From Acheta domesticus (Eukaryota; Arthropoda; Insecta; Orthoptera; Gryllidae), in NCBI GenBank assembly GCA_031308135.1, contig JAHLJT010000631.1, forward strand, positions 210,536,731 through 210,600,730: a stretch of DNA of 64,000 nucleotides. Reading direction: 5' to 3'. Shown here in pieces: positions 10,946 to 22,064 of the stretch (positions are counted from its first letter, which is position 1; the number at the start of each line of letters is the position of its first letter). The notes beneath the pieces are model-generated. The model made no database searches, was not told the origin of the DNA, and saw nothing but the letters and a program-made list of their open reading frames with translations. The translations under genes were made by a program, and so were the position numbers.

Positions 10946-11619
10946 AGGGGGACCGGGCGAGCAGATGAACCTGCCAGCGAAAAACAATCACCTACAATAA
11001 AGGCGAAGCGCAATGAGGCCATAGACTAAAGATGTATGTATCTTCACTCTATGATGAGGCAGTTTAATGACGGCTGAGAGAAGCACCCAGAAAAACGGAA
11101 CACTGCGAAGAAATACAGGGAAGCAAAAATGGAAAGTAAAAAGAACAAAAAAGAAAAAGAGAGAGAAAGATATATTTGGTTTTCAGGAACTGGGATACTG
11201 ACACTGGCCTAAGCATGAAGACAAATATTTATAAAGCCAATGATGCTGGGTGAGAGGTCAACTTAAACAGATTCGTTAGACAAATTTAAGCATGAAACTA
11301 CTATTGTATCAGACAAGTGCGCAACAGAGACAATACGACACGTGTAACTCCACTAAGGCACTACTCTCGCGAGAGAAGGAAACTAAAATCTTAAATTGGG
11401 CTCATCCTACCCCTTTATGTATAATATGAACAACTTCAGAGATTTTTGCGACAGCTACATCAGTCCACTTGAAGATTTGTTAAAGTACGAGAAACACAAA
11501 CCTTCCGAATCATTCAAAACTTTATCAACGTACACTGAAAATAATGCCCAAATAACACTCTCTCCAATAATAGGTTCTTCGGGTATAATTCGGAGCGTAC
11601 TAGTGTAAACATTTTCTAG

Positions 11620-11740
11620 CGCAAACTTTGCACAGAAAATGAAGTTTTTCTGCCGAAAAATCGCCGATTTTCACTGCACAGTATTACATAATTTCTCTAC
11701 ACTACATATGCAGCATGCAAGAAAGTCATACATCATCAAG
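11620..11740 (+). repeat. AT-rich repeat family D, degenerate 3' module
   Basis: TCTGCCGAAAAATCGCCGAT and a CTCTACACTACATATGCAGC block match the order seen in the 7772, 8925, 26395 and 58665 copies, more weakly. Confidence 0.45.
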
Positions 11741-11837
11741 ATTTTCTCGAAAAGGGCTTAATTTTTTTCTTCGAATTTGTTGCTCAAATATAGTAAAGTT
11801 TGTGTAGTAATATGGCGAAGGATCGATTGGACACGGC

Positions 11838-12220
11838 GTGAACACACACGGATCTGCAGACGTTCCGAGGAGAGGTGTTTTTGACCACACAGCCTATAGT
11901 CCGGATCTGGCCCCCAGCGATTTCTATCTTTTCTTACACCTCAAAAAACTCCTGTCCGGTCAACATGACGCATAACAGAGTGACGCAGAGTTGCAGGTGG
12001 CTGTCAACCACTGGTACTTATCCCACGCGGCAGCCTTGTACGACTTAGGAACACAAACCCTGATCCCACGGAACGGCAAATGTCTCAATTCTGGCGGTGA
12101 TTAGGTGAGAAAACTGTGCAACACGTACTATATTCGCTACAATAAAGATTTCCTCCCTTGAAATTGTGTTTTCTTTTTGTTGATGGCATAAGCAAACACA
12201 CATTCTAGATACGCCTTGTA
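11838..12220 (+). pseudogene. Mariner (Tc1/mariner, DD34D) transposase, 3' remnant
   Basis: One frame reads VFDHTAYSPDLAPSDF then YLFLHLKKLLSGQ. This is the hallmark region of mariner transposases around the third catalytic Asp (D of YSPD, codon 11904-11906). An in-frame TAA is at 11973. The frame then continues with DAELQVAVNHW, LSHAAALYDLG and KCLNSGGD to a TAG at about 12099, matching the usual C-terminus. The first two catalytic Asp residues and the N-terminal HTH domain are absent, so the copy is 5'-truncated and dead. The right end, CATTCTAGATACGCCTTGTA (12201-12220), resembles a mariner terminal inverted repeat next to TA. No matching left end was found. Confidence 0.9.
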
Positions 12221-12416
12221 TATTTTTATCAGAACAATGCATTATGGAAAACTGATTTCTAAATTCTAAGACTGTTTTATTGTTTGTTTTGATTTATGGA
12301 GAACACCAAACAGAAAAATGAAAGTTTATAAATTAAGCTAAATTCAAATTTAAAAAAGTTAAATTCCAATCATAGAACACAAAATTGTACTATGCAATCA
12401 TTTTTACTCCAGAACT

Positions 12417-12423
<7 letters not shown>

Positions 12424-12455
<32 letters not shown>
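12424..12455. repeat. (CA)n microsatellite
   Basis: About 15-16 uninterrupted AC units. Confidence 0.97.
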
Positions 12456-12456
<1 letters not shown>

Positions 12457-12864
12457 AGAAATCTAAGAAAAGTACTGCAAGAATGACCTATAGACGAGGG
12501 TTACAAAAAACCATGTCGTTTTGCCCCAACTTCCCCAGTGAGAGAACTATTATCAATAACAAATAACATGCTTTGCGAAAAACTCTTATTTAAAACACCA
12601 GAGTTAAGAGACTCCAGTTAACCTGTAGAGTTAGAGTATAATAGTATATTATTAGAATTTCCTCTCTTCTTGATGATTGGTTCCTGACAATTATTTCGGA
12701 ACTTCTAGACTAGGCAAAAATACGATTTATGCGCGGTTTGTCTTGAAGGTTTTCGAGAAAGCGAATGCTAAAACAATACATAACAATGTTCACTTATTTT
12801 TAACAGTTAATGTATATTAACTTCATCCAAGGTCCACCTTAAAGGGCAAAGTTTTCCGCGGAGA

Positions 12865-13065
12865 AATGTTGCAGGAAGTGGAGAGGCTGAAAGGAGACAC
12901 GTCGTCGTTGTCGTCGAGAGAGGCGGCTGCGGCGAGTCCTTGGCAGAGCGCACGCAAACACCGGCGCGGCGACACGTGGGCGACCGCAGCCGTGCAAACA
13001 CGCGCCCGACGCCCCGACGCGCAGCGCCGCCCGCGTCCGTGTGTGTGTGTGTGTGTGTGTGTTTT
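12865..13065. other. CpG-rich island 7 ending in a (GT)n run
   Basis: CpG-dense sequence ends in about 11 GT units at 13040-13062. Several overlapping frames of 92-142 codons on both strands run through the repeat and are not credible genes. Confidence 0.65.
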
Positions 13066-13104
13066 CTGCGCCGCTTGCTGCCTTCGCGGCTGCCACAGCC
13101 TGCC

Positions 13105-13590
13105 CTCCAATGCCTCTCCACTGGAGGACTGGACGCGCATCGAGTTTCACCTGCTCAGGTGGACCAGGGCATCAACTCCTGTCCCTGCAGTGCCTCTGTC
13201 CTGGGGTTCCAGGCCTGACGGTGGCAGGAAATTCGACACCAGCTACTTAGCTAGGTCGAATTTCGTCGCTGCCAGGAGAAGAATTCTGCTCTGATCGGTA
13301 GTTTTCCGTGGTTTCTCCGATCAACACCAGGCCAATGCCGGAGCAGTATCCTAACGAAACGAGCCTTGGACAGCGCGCGATCTTTCCATCCTCTTCCTTG
13401 TCCTAGCCTCACTCCTTTCTTCACACACACACACACACACACACGCTAACAAGCACTTTCACTACCACACATATCGGGAGATCGGTCAGGGCTTGTCCCG
13501 CCTGGGGTGGCGCCCGCTGATAGGAAGTACCCGGTTGGGAAAACCCCGCTAATCTGCGGTAGGTTGGCTACGCACAACGTGAAAACCATC
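13105..13590 (+). mobile_element. SINE-like family A, copy 1 (near full length)
   Basis: Ordered blocks shared with copies at 32060-32530 (plus) and 40505-40945 (minus) are: CAGGGCATCAACT and CTGCAGTGCCTCTG; GGTGGCAGGAAATTCGACA; TCGGTAGTTTTCCGTGG with CACCAGGCCAATGCCGGAG; CCATCCTCTTCCTTGTCCTA; and GTCAGGGCTTGTCCCGCC. A (CA)n tract sits between the last two blocks at 13423-13444. No open frame is conserved among the copies. The length of about 450-480 bp and the lack of coding fit a SINE or other non-autonomous element. A degenerate B-box could lie in the head, but this is uncertain. Confidence 0.75.
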
Positions 13591-13599
13591 AGAACTGCA

Positions 13600-14225
13600 T
13601 AAAGCACTTGTTTATAACTAATACTCCAAACTGGAAGTTCAGTTTTACAACGATTCTTCAGATTGGCTGACGCTGATTACAGACTCCTGGCACTCGACGA
13701 CTCTCAGCCAAACCCTAAATATTCTTACTGGGTCATTAAGCAGGAACAGAAATGTGAATAAAAATAGCACAGTCAGGATATAAGATTCGCCTTACACTTC
13801 GCCAGAAACTAAATATATGTGAAGGGCAACCTCGAAGTGTTAATGACCTCTAGTTCAGAAGAAACACTGTATAATTGGCACTGAATCATTTTTTACTTTT
13901 ATGATATCTAAAAAGACTCCAACCAACAAATAATAAATCTTATTTACAACTCACCGTGCATACAATAAGAGCATCGCTGACGCAGAATCTTTGAATGACT
14001 TCACGTTTATTCGTGTTAAACAAACGAGGCTGTACATTTTCCAACGCAATAGGTAAAAAATAGCTCGTGACAAATTCTGCTAACTGACTCTATGGGTGGG
14101 TCCGCCGGCCTTGGAAGGTCGAGCGTCAGTTGCCGCAAAAGGTAGCGCTTTACCTAGCGCCACATTCCTGGAGCCACTCTCCTGCTCTTCCCAGTCCTAT
14201 TGCTATACAAGCCAGTGAAGAGTTT
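13600..14225. other. Non-coding stretch, nothing recognised
   Basis: AT-rich with a short moderate-GC patch at 14095-14175. I see no motif or shared repeat. Confidence 0.45.
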
Positions 14226-14519
14226 ATGACAGGTTCTTAAATAGACGAGATTGCCGAAGACAGTTTCGCCCTGTGAATTAACTTCTTCCGCCAGCCTGAT
14301 AAGCTGGGAACAGCTGTTAATTCTTCTTCACAGTGACAGTCCAGTTGTAGGTTTGAGGTACATTTCACAAATTCCAATATCTCTGTCTCTCTAGGGCTTT
14401 TACCCAGCATACAGCCCTTTACGTCCCGATGAGACGCATATTCGATCATACACTACACACAATGACACTAGCGGACTCTTCTGATCTGGAGTCAGCAGAA
14501 AGCGAAACCCTCCGCGACA

Positions 14520-14640
14520 ACACACACATGAGAGACAAGGGACAAACAACTATGCCCAAGGCGGGACTCAAACCCGCGACCCTTCGGACTAACGCGGTAC
14601 ACGCTCTAGCTTCCTCGGCCATCCGGATCGGCAGTTCCAA
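14520..14640 (-). mobile_element. tRNA-derived SINE
   Basis: On the minus strand a tRNA-like head (GATGGCCGAGGAAGCTAGAG, A-box region) is followed by GGGTCGCGGGTTTGAGTCCC (B-box) and CGCCTTGGGCATAG. The 3' limit is unclear; similarity to the other SINEs fades after the GGGCATAG block. It resembles a full tRNA at first sight, but the anticodon arm and acceptor pairing do not form properly. Confidence 0.75.
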
Positions 14641-14644
14641 TATT

Positions 14645-15090
14645 ACTCACTAAAAATAATATTGTAAGAATTGATACAAATTATGAAGAAAAGCAGATGA
14701 GAATATGTGTGTGAACTTAGTAATCAAATAAATGCAAACAGACAAGCAATATATACCGCATTCCAAGAGCACGCATTGTTTACTTTCACTACGCTTTTAA
14801 TTAAACTCGCTAATAGGCAATGTTAAACTAATAATAATTTTTCAACTAAACATTTATTCAAAAAGAAGTTTTAATGTGAACTTGTCATGCATTGCACAGC
14901 AACAGTCATTGATCTCATGGGGACAATCTCCAGTAGGAGAAAAGATAAAAATTAAAAGGAGTACTACAACACCAGCACAAGTTAGCCAAAGTCTGTTCAA
15001 TGAAAGCGAATCATTTCTACGTGTTACTCACCGACCACGTCTCCTCCATTTAGTGTGGCATGAATGGGTGTCAAAAGAACAAGGTCATCT
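14645..15090. other. AT-rich non-coding stretch, nothing recognised
   Basis: The open frame at 14876-15214 has no recognisable domain. Confidence 0.4.
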
Positions 15091-15094
15091 GACT

Positions 15095-15195
15095 GTACAG
15101 AGTGTACTGCGGCGCGCGCCACTCTGCATGCTGCGCGGGAAGAGCGGCTCCGTCTGCCTGCCTATCGCCCCGCCCCTCCCCGCCTTTCAACACCG
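15095..15195. other. Small GC-rich patch
   Basis: About 100 bp rich in CG (GCGGCGCGCGCC, CGCCCCGCCCCTCCCCGCC) in AT-rich DNA. It is a weaker version of the islands elsewhere. Confidence 0.5.
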
Positions 15196-15199
15196 AGAA

Positions 15200-18100
15200 C
15201 GAGGATTCTCCTGAGAGAATGCGTTCATGACATCCCAAAGATATGCTAAAACCCCTATATGTTTAATTTTTGTAAATTTTTAACTCATGAAATTAAATAC
15301 AATTTTTTAATGTAATTAATAATTATATAGAGTATCTAGATTTAAGAATGAATAATGTATGGATGTGTTTAGTCTATAAATTGTGTTGTAAATATACGTA
15401 CGAAATATTGTAAATTAAATATAATGGAGACCAAGTTCATTAAAGACATTAAAAACAGTTTTTTTGGATATTTCACATAATCACACGTTATACATAAAAA
15501 ATCAATAGACAGTTTGTATGAATATAAGACTGTAATTTATTAAATTTACAAGAGTGAGAGATTATCAGCCCAAATGTTATGTTTGTGAAAAAAAATTGAA
15601 ATGTACAATCCGTGAAAGGCAGAACTGCCGAACAGGAAGAAAATAAACTTTAAAAAAGATAAGGACGAGGATTCTCGACGAACGACCGCCGCCAACCGAC
15701 TTCTAGTTTCCTCTAGCCTCTCTGCACGCTCCGTGGCGCAGCAAGGGGTGTCGCGGCTGAGTCATATCGGGCACACGAGTGGTTCAACGGGCGAGTGAGG
15801 TCACTCGCTCGGATGTGTCGCAACGACTGGCCCTAGTTTCGTTGCGGTGGTTCAACGCAGTCTTTACCTCTCACCGGGGTTCTGCGATCTCAATCTCGAT
15901 AAAACGTTAACCCAATGCCATATTGAGAGTGGTACAACTGCTGAATGAACTTTCAGAGTTTTTAATTGTAGATCACAAAAGTACATTCCAACATGTGTCA
16001 TTCTTTTTTTTCCATTACCTTCACACCCGACCGGCCACAAGAAAGAAAGAAAGAAACTAAATATTCTGTTTACATAAGACTGAAAAATCTTTCACTGTAA
16101 CGCAAAAAACTACAATTTAACAAGCGTAACCAATTCATTTAGGATACTGGGTAACTTCATTACGCGAAGCAGGAGCTGCAGCGTTCCAATTCAACGAGAG
16201 AAATAAGAAAATGGTGAAAATGAAGTAAGATATTTCGATTTGATGTGATGGGAGTATAGAATTCGCCTAGGTTATCTATTGCTTGAAGCATGGATCAAGC
16301 AGCTGAAGAGCTTCAAGTCTGTCTGAACCTCACTATAAAATAATAAATAATGTCCCAATTCAGCTAAGATTTTCATTTACTTTTGTTTTCAGTTATTAAT
16401 ATTACACATATGACTGCATTAAACCTATGTAATTTCAACATCAGTTGTGTCTCTTTATGAATCCTCCATTGTTTCGCATTTCTTGATTTTCGTTTAGCCT
16501 CATTTTTAACAGTTGTCGTTTTAATGTTATCAGTCCGACTACTCTCTTGAAGATGATCAGTAATTAAGATTTCCCTTGACGTTACGGGCGCCACGGAGTA
16601 TAAGATTGATGGTGGGACCAACGCATTGTCTCTAATCGCGCAGGCCAATTTCTTTCGGTTGCTCACCCCAGACGCACTGCATTCTCAGGGGTTATGAACT
16701 GAGTCTGCCCATTTGCGAAGTCATTTCTTGCTTCTTTTAGGGTACGTAGTATGATTGTCCTCTCCCTTTCCCCCCCTTTAGTGTGTTTTCAACGCTTACG
16801 AGATTCTACTTATCACGATTTGTTCTTCCGCCATTTTAAAAAGGAGTCCGTTGAGAGAAAGGGGGCACAGTGTATTCCTTCGGTCGCGTGAAGATACAGA
16901 AGCAGAAGCTTCGGTTAGCAGTAGGTTGGGAAAGGTTGAAGGTTCACCTATTAATCGGGTGAAATAAACGGAGTATAAAAAAGACGAGATGAGAAAATAA
17001 CTAAAAGAGTAAGAAAAGTCGAAGAAGAGAAATGAATTGACTACCCAGCTCTCGAAACCTAATAACAAAAAATGTCGGGGTCGGAGGGGTCCCAAATGGT
17101 CTCATAAAAGTGGGGCTTACAACAATACCGTCGATGGCAGGATGGGGAGGCTATTATACGCAGTGCGGTGTGATGGGGTAGGTCAAAAGACGGGATTGAT
17201 GGGGCGTCGTCACACAACCCGACGCGTGGCTCCGCAACTAAGGTCTACGCAGCCTGGGCGACCCTTCCGACATCAGTACTAATCGATGCTTCGACGCATC
17301 AGCAACGCTACCCCCATCTTAGCTCTTAGTTCAATTGGACCATAAAAAACTTCCTCGCCCGCACAGTCAGTGCCCCTGTAAGGTGATGTCTCCTGAAGAA
17401 GGTTGTGAAATATTTCAGGTTTATTCTTCAATTTCATTTTACATAAATGTTCGTTCTTTTGCACCAATCTTATTGCCCATGCTATAGAGTGGGATCATCC
17501 AAAAGAACGTCCCCATGCAACCGAATATTTGAAAAATTAATTTCGTAAATTACTGCTCAAGAAACAGAATTCGGGTCGAACCTGTTCCCCTTCATATCCC
17601 CATTTCCCCATCTACTCTTCACTTGTCCCTTGTCATTTCTTCACCTTTCCCCCAAAATCGTGTTCCCATAGAAGTCATCTTAATCCACACAATTAGTATC
17701 CCACGCACGATCGCGAAAAACTGGTTTTATGGGCCTGTGACGTATTCCTTTTGAAGCTCCCTGTAATGTGAAGACATTGGAAATGATCAGAATACAATAC
17801 TTGTCACATATCCCTGGGTCACTTGTTTTGAAAGAACAGTCCGTATTTTTCTTTGAGGGCAGGATAGGGGTACAACATTCGCGAATCGATATTATTCATG
17901 AGGCGTTGGAGGCCACGAGGCCAAGCAGCGGCCGGGGTGGCGTGCAGGGCGCCCCACCAACGTTTTGAACGAAAAGGATCAAGGTTGGGCCGCCGAATCT
18001 TCTACCTGTTGTCAGAGCATGCACGCGATGCCAAGTCTGTAGTAGGTTTAATAACAAGCTCAGGAAGACTTTCACTACTAGAAACTTTACACTCTCATTC

Positions 18101-20010
18101 GATTTACGGCTGTCATCTCTTTTCCACATTCAAATAATTCTAAGATTACATGTTCTAAGGAGTGTTATACTAAATTTCTATAAGCCGAATGTCATCAGAT
18201 TTCATTTTGATCCATCCTCTTGATCCCCCAGTGCGTCCTACGAACATTTTATTCGTCATCCTCAATTTCATAAGAGGCTTCGTAAGGTGGTCCAAGTTGT
18301 TCCAGCATCGACGGAAACAGCGAAACATACCAGCAAATGAACCGTATTTGTATCAATTTAAGTTCTAATTTTACCAGTCATCAAACTCTCTTAAAAATTA
18401 TAGAAGTCACCGTGAAAACGTTTCTACCTTCTAAAATATCCTAGATTACCTTTTTAACATAACATAAAAAAATATCTCATGAATGTGAGAGATTATCAGG
18501 ATTATCAGATACGTATTAGGCGTGTATCTGAGTGTCAGGAATACAAGAACGCTGAGGTAAGCTCAATACGGTACGTCACACCCAATTAGGTCGGATAACT
18601 CCCGAAGCCTGTCCGTGGTTTCCGCACGACACTCACTTAGGCGTAGCAGGCTCTGCGTTTCTGCTAATTAAGGTGACCCAGCGCGCTAAATTACATGAGC
18701 TCATGTGTGCGTGCACGCACATCGCACGCCCGAGGACATGGGACGATACGGTCACAGGAACCAAACAACAAAGACTTGCGTACAGGACATGCCCTTGAAA
18801 TGCAAAACTAAGGCACTGTGAAAAAAAGAATGCTTCCTACGTCGAAATAGCAAATTTTGGGAGGGCAAATATTATTAGGAAACAGAAGATTAGTGGCACA
18901 TTATTTTATAATCAAACTCTCACGATTTCACCAAATATATTGTTCTTAATTCTCTACTTATCGCACTACTACTACTACTTCACGCAAACATGGGCCGAAA
19001 AGCCGCTCTTAACGGATGGCGGCCATTATGCATTTTACAGTGTCCGCGAAAAATAATTCCAACAAAACAATGAGTTGTGGCAAATTACATCGTATGCATA
19101 CACTTATTCCGATAAATGGTAGGTATTTCTTATTTTTGTGATTATTTCAAATAAGATGGTGTTATGCACAGTTCGGAAAGACACACGAGCAATAAGATAA
19201 TGACAAAGTAATCGGTTTGCTATTTGCTGTTTATTGTCCTAGGCCGTTAATAACTTAAACTTTACACCAGATAATATGTAAAACATTAGAGCTGCTCTCG
19301 CGTTGACCTCGCAGTCATTTGTAACATCGCAGAAAACCATTCGCGAGTCCACTGTTGGCGCACGCGGGCTTCCAGCCGGGAACACTGTGAAATAGTGATG
19401 CATTGCGTGGAATGGGCCAGTGCCACTGCACCTTTCAGTAGATGAAATACACAAGGTATCACCAGTGGGGGGTGGGGGTGGGGGTGAGTGAATAAATGTC
19501 CTATGAAACATTTTGGGGGAGCGATGGACAATTGTCACTGGAGTCCAAATAAGTGATCTACGCGCTCAATGTGTTTGGCAGAGAGATAGACCGAGACAGC
19601 AAAACTACGGTAAGAATTGAAATGGTTAACTCTCCCAGAAAATGTTCTATCGTGTGCAGCATTACAAGTCTTCATTCGTAATCCATGCCGCGACCGTCGC
19701 TGCTTCGCGTCGCCAATTTCAAAAACAGACAGCCGAGAGGCACAGTTGAACACGCGTCCTTCTTGAGACAACTACAAGCAAAGCAGAAAGAATTTTATGA
19801 TCGTTCATGTTCTTGAGTAAAAGATACATTTCTTTCGAGCAGCTCTTCAAAGCGTTGAATTAAAGAATTTCACAATTCACTCGGAAATGGGGATAATATT
19901 ATATACGCGATCCAAACAATATTTAAGAATACATTAAATATATTTGCAACAAAAGACACTTGCAATCATTCTAAATCAATAATAATAATCATTATAATAA
20001 AATTGATAAT
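15200..20010. other. Long non-coding stretch, mostly AT-rich
   Basis: Contents are limited to a moderately CpG-rich segment (15660-15900), a short GAAA run near 16045-16062, a mixed-GC segment (17090-17300), a self-complementary GTGCGTGCACGCAC at about 18706-18719 and a G-rich run (GGGGGT units) at 19467-19486. Open frames up to 99 codons show no domain. No gene is supported. Confidence 0.45.
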
Positions 20011-20013
20011 ATG

Positions 20014-20165
20014 GTCGGCCACGTGGCGCAGAAGGTTGCGGCAGCCGTCGTCTGCGCTGAGGTCGGAGTCCTGCGTAGTCATGGTCGTATTTGTGATAGT
20101 CTCTTCACCGCTTATTATCATCCTATCACCTCATTATTCATAATTTAAGGCGTAACAACCTTGTC
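20014..20165 (+). mobile_element. tRNA-derived SINE (degenerate)
   Basis: It starts GTCGGCCACGTGGCGCAGAA (tRNA-like A-box head) with a degraded B-box GAGGTCGGAGTCC, followed by CATGGTCGTATTTGTG and a tail rich in ATCAC and TCAT. The head and the CATGG block parallel the copy at 31067. Confidence 0.65.
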
Positions 20166-20283
20166 AAGGAATACAGCCGTAAAAAGTTGTTCTCCATAAT
20201 TACACAAGTTAATCTCTCCGGGACCTCGGAAGATAACGGGGAGCGTGGTCATAATTGGCCGATACACAAATCATAGTAATAAC

Positions 20284-20324
<41 letters not shown>
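20284..20324. repeat. (AAT)n microsatellite
   Basis: About 13 ATA/AAT units. The poly-Asn frame across it is an artefact. Confidence 0.97.
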
Positions 20325-20513
20325 GTTGCCAAACTTCCAGGTCATTCAGAAGACTGGGAAATGCACGAAATTGATTTGGATTAGCTCATATTTTGCGCAA
20401 AGTATTGTAGAGGCACCAACTGTCCCTAGATCTGCTCCTTAGGTAGCTGGTTGGAACCTGGAGTAGATTTTATATTCTGCCGACTCATAACATCTTTAGT
20501 CGTGATGTAGGGG

Positions 20514-20529
20514 AATAATAATAATAATA

Positions 20530-20561
<32 letters not shown>
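20514..20561. repeat. Palindromic (AAT)n(ATT)n microsatellite
   Basis: About 4-5 ATA units are followed directly by about 11 ATT units, so the tract is partly self-complementary and can form a cruciform or hairpin. Confidence 0.93.
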
Positions 20562-20600
20562 CAAAAATGTTATTCACTTTTACACAAGTTAACAAATACA

Positions 20601-20643
20601 GCATTGCACCCGAATGAGCAAATGCTCTTTCTCGGGTGCAATT
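20601..20643. repeat. Short hairpin with nearly perfect stem
   Basis: ATTGCACCCGA and TCGGGTGCAAT are exact reverse complements separated by about 17 nt that can themselves pair (GAGCA/TGCTC). The hairpin lies just after the AAT/ATT palindrome and just before a GC island. The stem is too short for a typical miRNA precursor. Confidence 0.75.
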
Positions 20644-20704
20644 TAAGTAAGGTGACAACGAAATACCTAACAAATAATTTCCGTTGTATTGAAAAACGTG
20701 GAAA

Positions 20705-20960
20705 TGTTCCCGCTGCGCGCCAGAGGAAGAGCGTGCAGCGCAGCGCCCCACAAACCCAACGCGGAAGCGCCCCGCCGCGCCGCACCGCGCCGCGCCCTTG
20801 TCCAGGAAACGGTTTGCAAAGCGCCTTACGAACTGTGCGCGCGACGCGAGAACGACGCGACGCGCTCATTAGCTGCAGCATTTTCAGAGGAAATCGGAAC
20901 GCGGCCTGTTCGCGCGACAGGCGACTTCAACGGGGCTCCGCACACGTATGCCATTCGCAA
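20705..20960. other. CpG-rich island 8
   Basis: Dense CpG (CCCCGCCGCGCCGCACCGCG). It lies directly upstream, on the plus strand, of the protein-like segment at 21029-21316. A similar arrangement exists at 57190-56780 on the minus strand. Confidence 0.6.
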
Positions 20961-21028
20961 ATTACCTCGACTCCCTCGCACAACTAGTGGTTCTAAAACG
21001 GCTCCGGGCAGTGCGTGTTCATTAAAAC

Positions 21029-21316
21029 ATGTATTGTTCGACTCCTGCGTACGATGTAGACTTTTTTCAATTCAATTACACCTTATTTTACGTGGCGGGG
21101 ACTCAGGCCACCAGGCCAGCTCTTTCGTCTGACCACGCGAATTTCGCTTCCCTCCTTTCACCAACTGGCGGAGAAAGAAGGTATCACTCAGGCGACGAAA
21201 CAGGCGATTTAAATTTAGCTCAAAGGCTTATTTTAGACTTGAGTATCTTTTACAAGCAGTTAATCTACGACACGGGAGAGTATGAACCCTGGGTGGTCTA
21301 CCACACCACACAGTGA
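21029..21316 (+). pseudogene. Protein-like segment related to the 56.3-56.8 kb locus
   Basis: A 95-codon open frame contains TLFYVAGTQATRPALSSDHA followed by NFASLLSP (about 21083-21163). The same residues, LFYVA...SSDHANFATLLSP, occur in frame at the minus-strand locus near 56660-56730, with matching and synonymous codons. The match is about 27 codons and stops abruptly after LLSP; the rest of this frame shares nothing with the other copy. The related copy begins with a signal-peptide-like segment, which is degraded here. It could be a duplicated exon of a secreted or membrane protein, or part of an uncharacterised mobile element. I do not recognise the family. Confidence 0.45.
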
Positions 21317-21768
21317 CTTGTTTACCAGGATTGCACCCCGGGTGGGCTCCTAGGCTCTTGCTCTTCATACGCGCACCCTTCCTGTGCAAGAACACCATCA
21401 TGCTGGTATACAGAACCCACCAAAACGCAGTAATTTCTCACGAAAAGCTTCCCATACAATGCCCGGGTTGGGCCGCCCTGCCAGCTCAGAGCTACTAGCT
21501 TTCCAGGCCAGTACCAGAGCCGAATCAATGCGCCAGGGGAAGTCCCTCCTCGATGCCGAGAGTATCGGGCCACTGCCACAACGAGAGCCCAACGGTCGGG
21601 TCGAAGCCCAGGGGGCTCGGGACCCCCAACCCATCTCCTCATTGCATTCACCTTGTAGCTATCGTCGTACTGCCGTAACCTGGGTAACCAGACAGGGAGG
21701 TTCATGTTCCCCGTCTGGACTTCGTGGGTTTAGGATTCGCCACCTGCTGCACAGAGGATCCTGGATAA
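21305..21768 (-). repeat. Repeat family B, copy 1
   Basis: The reverse strand carries GGGGGTCCCGAGCCCCCTGG, GTGGCAGTGGCCCGATA, AGTAGCTCTGAGCTGGCAGG, GGGCATTGTATGGGAAG, GTGAGAAATTACTG and GGAGCCCACCCGGGG. These blocks occur in the same order on the plus strand at 47458-47830. A 127-codon minus-strand frame spans it, and ALYG...VR.Y.V is shared with a frame in the other copy, so a coding origin (for example a retrotransposon leader or ORF1) is possible but unproven. Confidence 0.7.
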
Positions 21769-21812
21769 CGAACGTTCTTTGAAAACATCAGTATCGATGT
21801 CGCATCGCTAGC
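21769..21812 (-). mobile_element. hAT terminus fragment
   Basis: GAAAACATCAGTATCGATGT followed by CGCATCGCTAG closely resembles the right end of the MITE at 28434-29080 (GAGAACATCAATG..., CCGATGTCGCATCCCTA). No second end or target duplication was found, so it is a solo or truncated end. Confidence 0.5.
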
Positions 21813-21814
21813 CG

Positions 21815-22063
21815 GCAGCGCTCGCCCAATGTATAGAAAGCTTCGAGATGCTCCAAAGTGGCAGGACATGGAATGCCTTCCCGGTCTACTTCGAGCACTC
21901 GATACGTAGGACTCCGAGCGGCTGACGGCAGTTTTCCACAGGATGCACACGTCCAGAGCACGTATTCACAACCATTTCTTGTGTGGACCCCTTTTGAAAG
22001 AATTTTTTGATTCATCGATCCCCTCGCATTTTCTCTGTAATATATAACACACAATAAAATCAT
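21815..22063 (-). other. Protein-like open frame ending at a hAT terminus
   Basis: A minus-strand frame reads CEYVLWTCASCGKLPSAARS, then TYRVLEVDREGIPCP and TLEHLEAFYTLGERCR, with a CxxC pair and balanced composition unlike the low-complexity frames elsewhere. A possible splice acceptor (TTATATATTACAG) lies at its upstream edge near 22027. The frame runs into the hAT-like end at 21812. I recognise no family. It could be an exon, a repeat-encoded segment or chance. Confidence 0.25.
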
Positions 22064-22064
22064 T

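Noticed and set aside
14520..14640. Possible intact tRNA gene on the minus strand
   Set aside because: A/B-box-like sequence is present, but the acceptor and anticodon stems do not pair and a SINE body follows.
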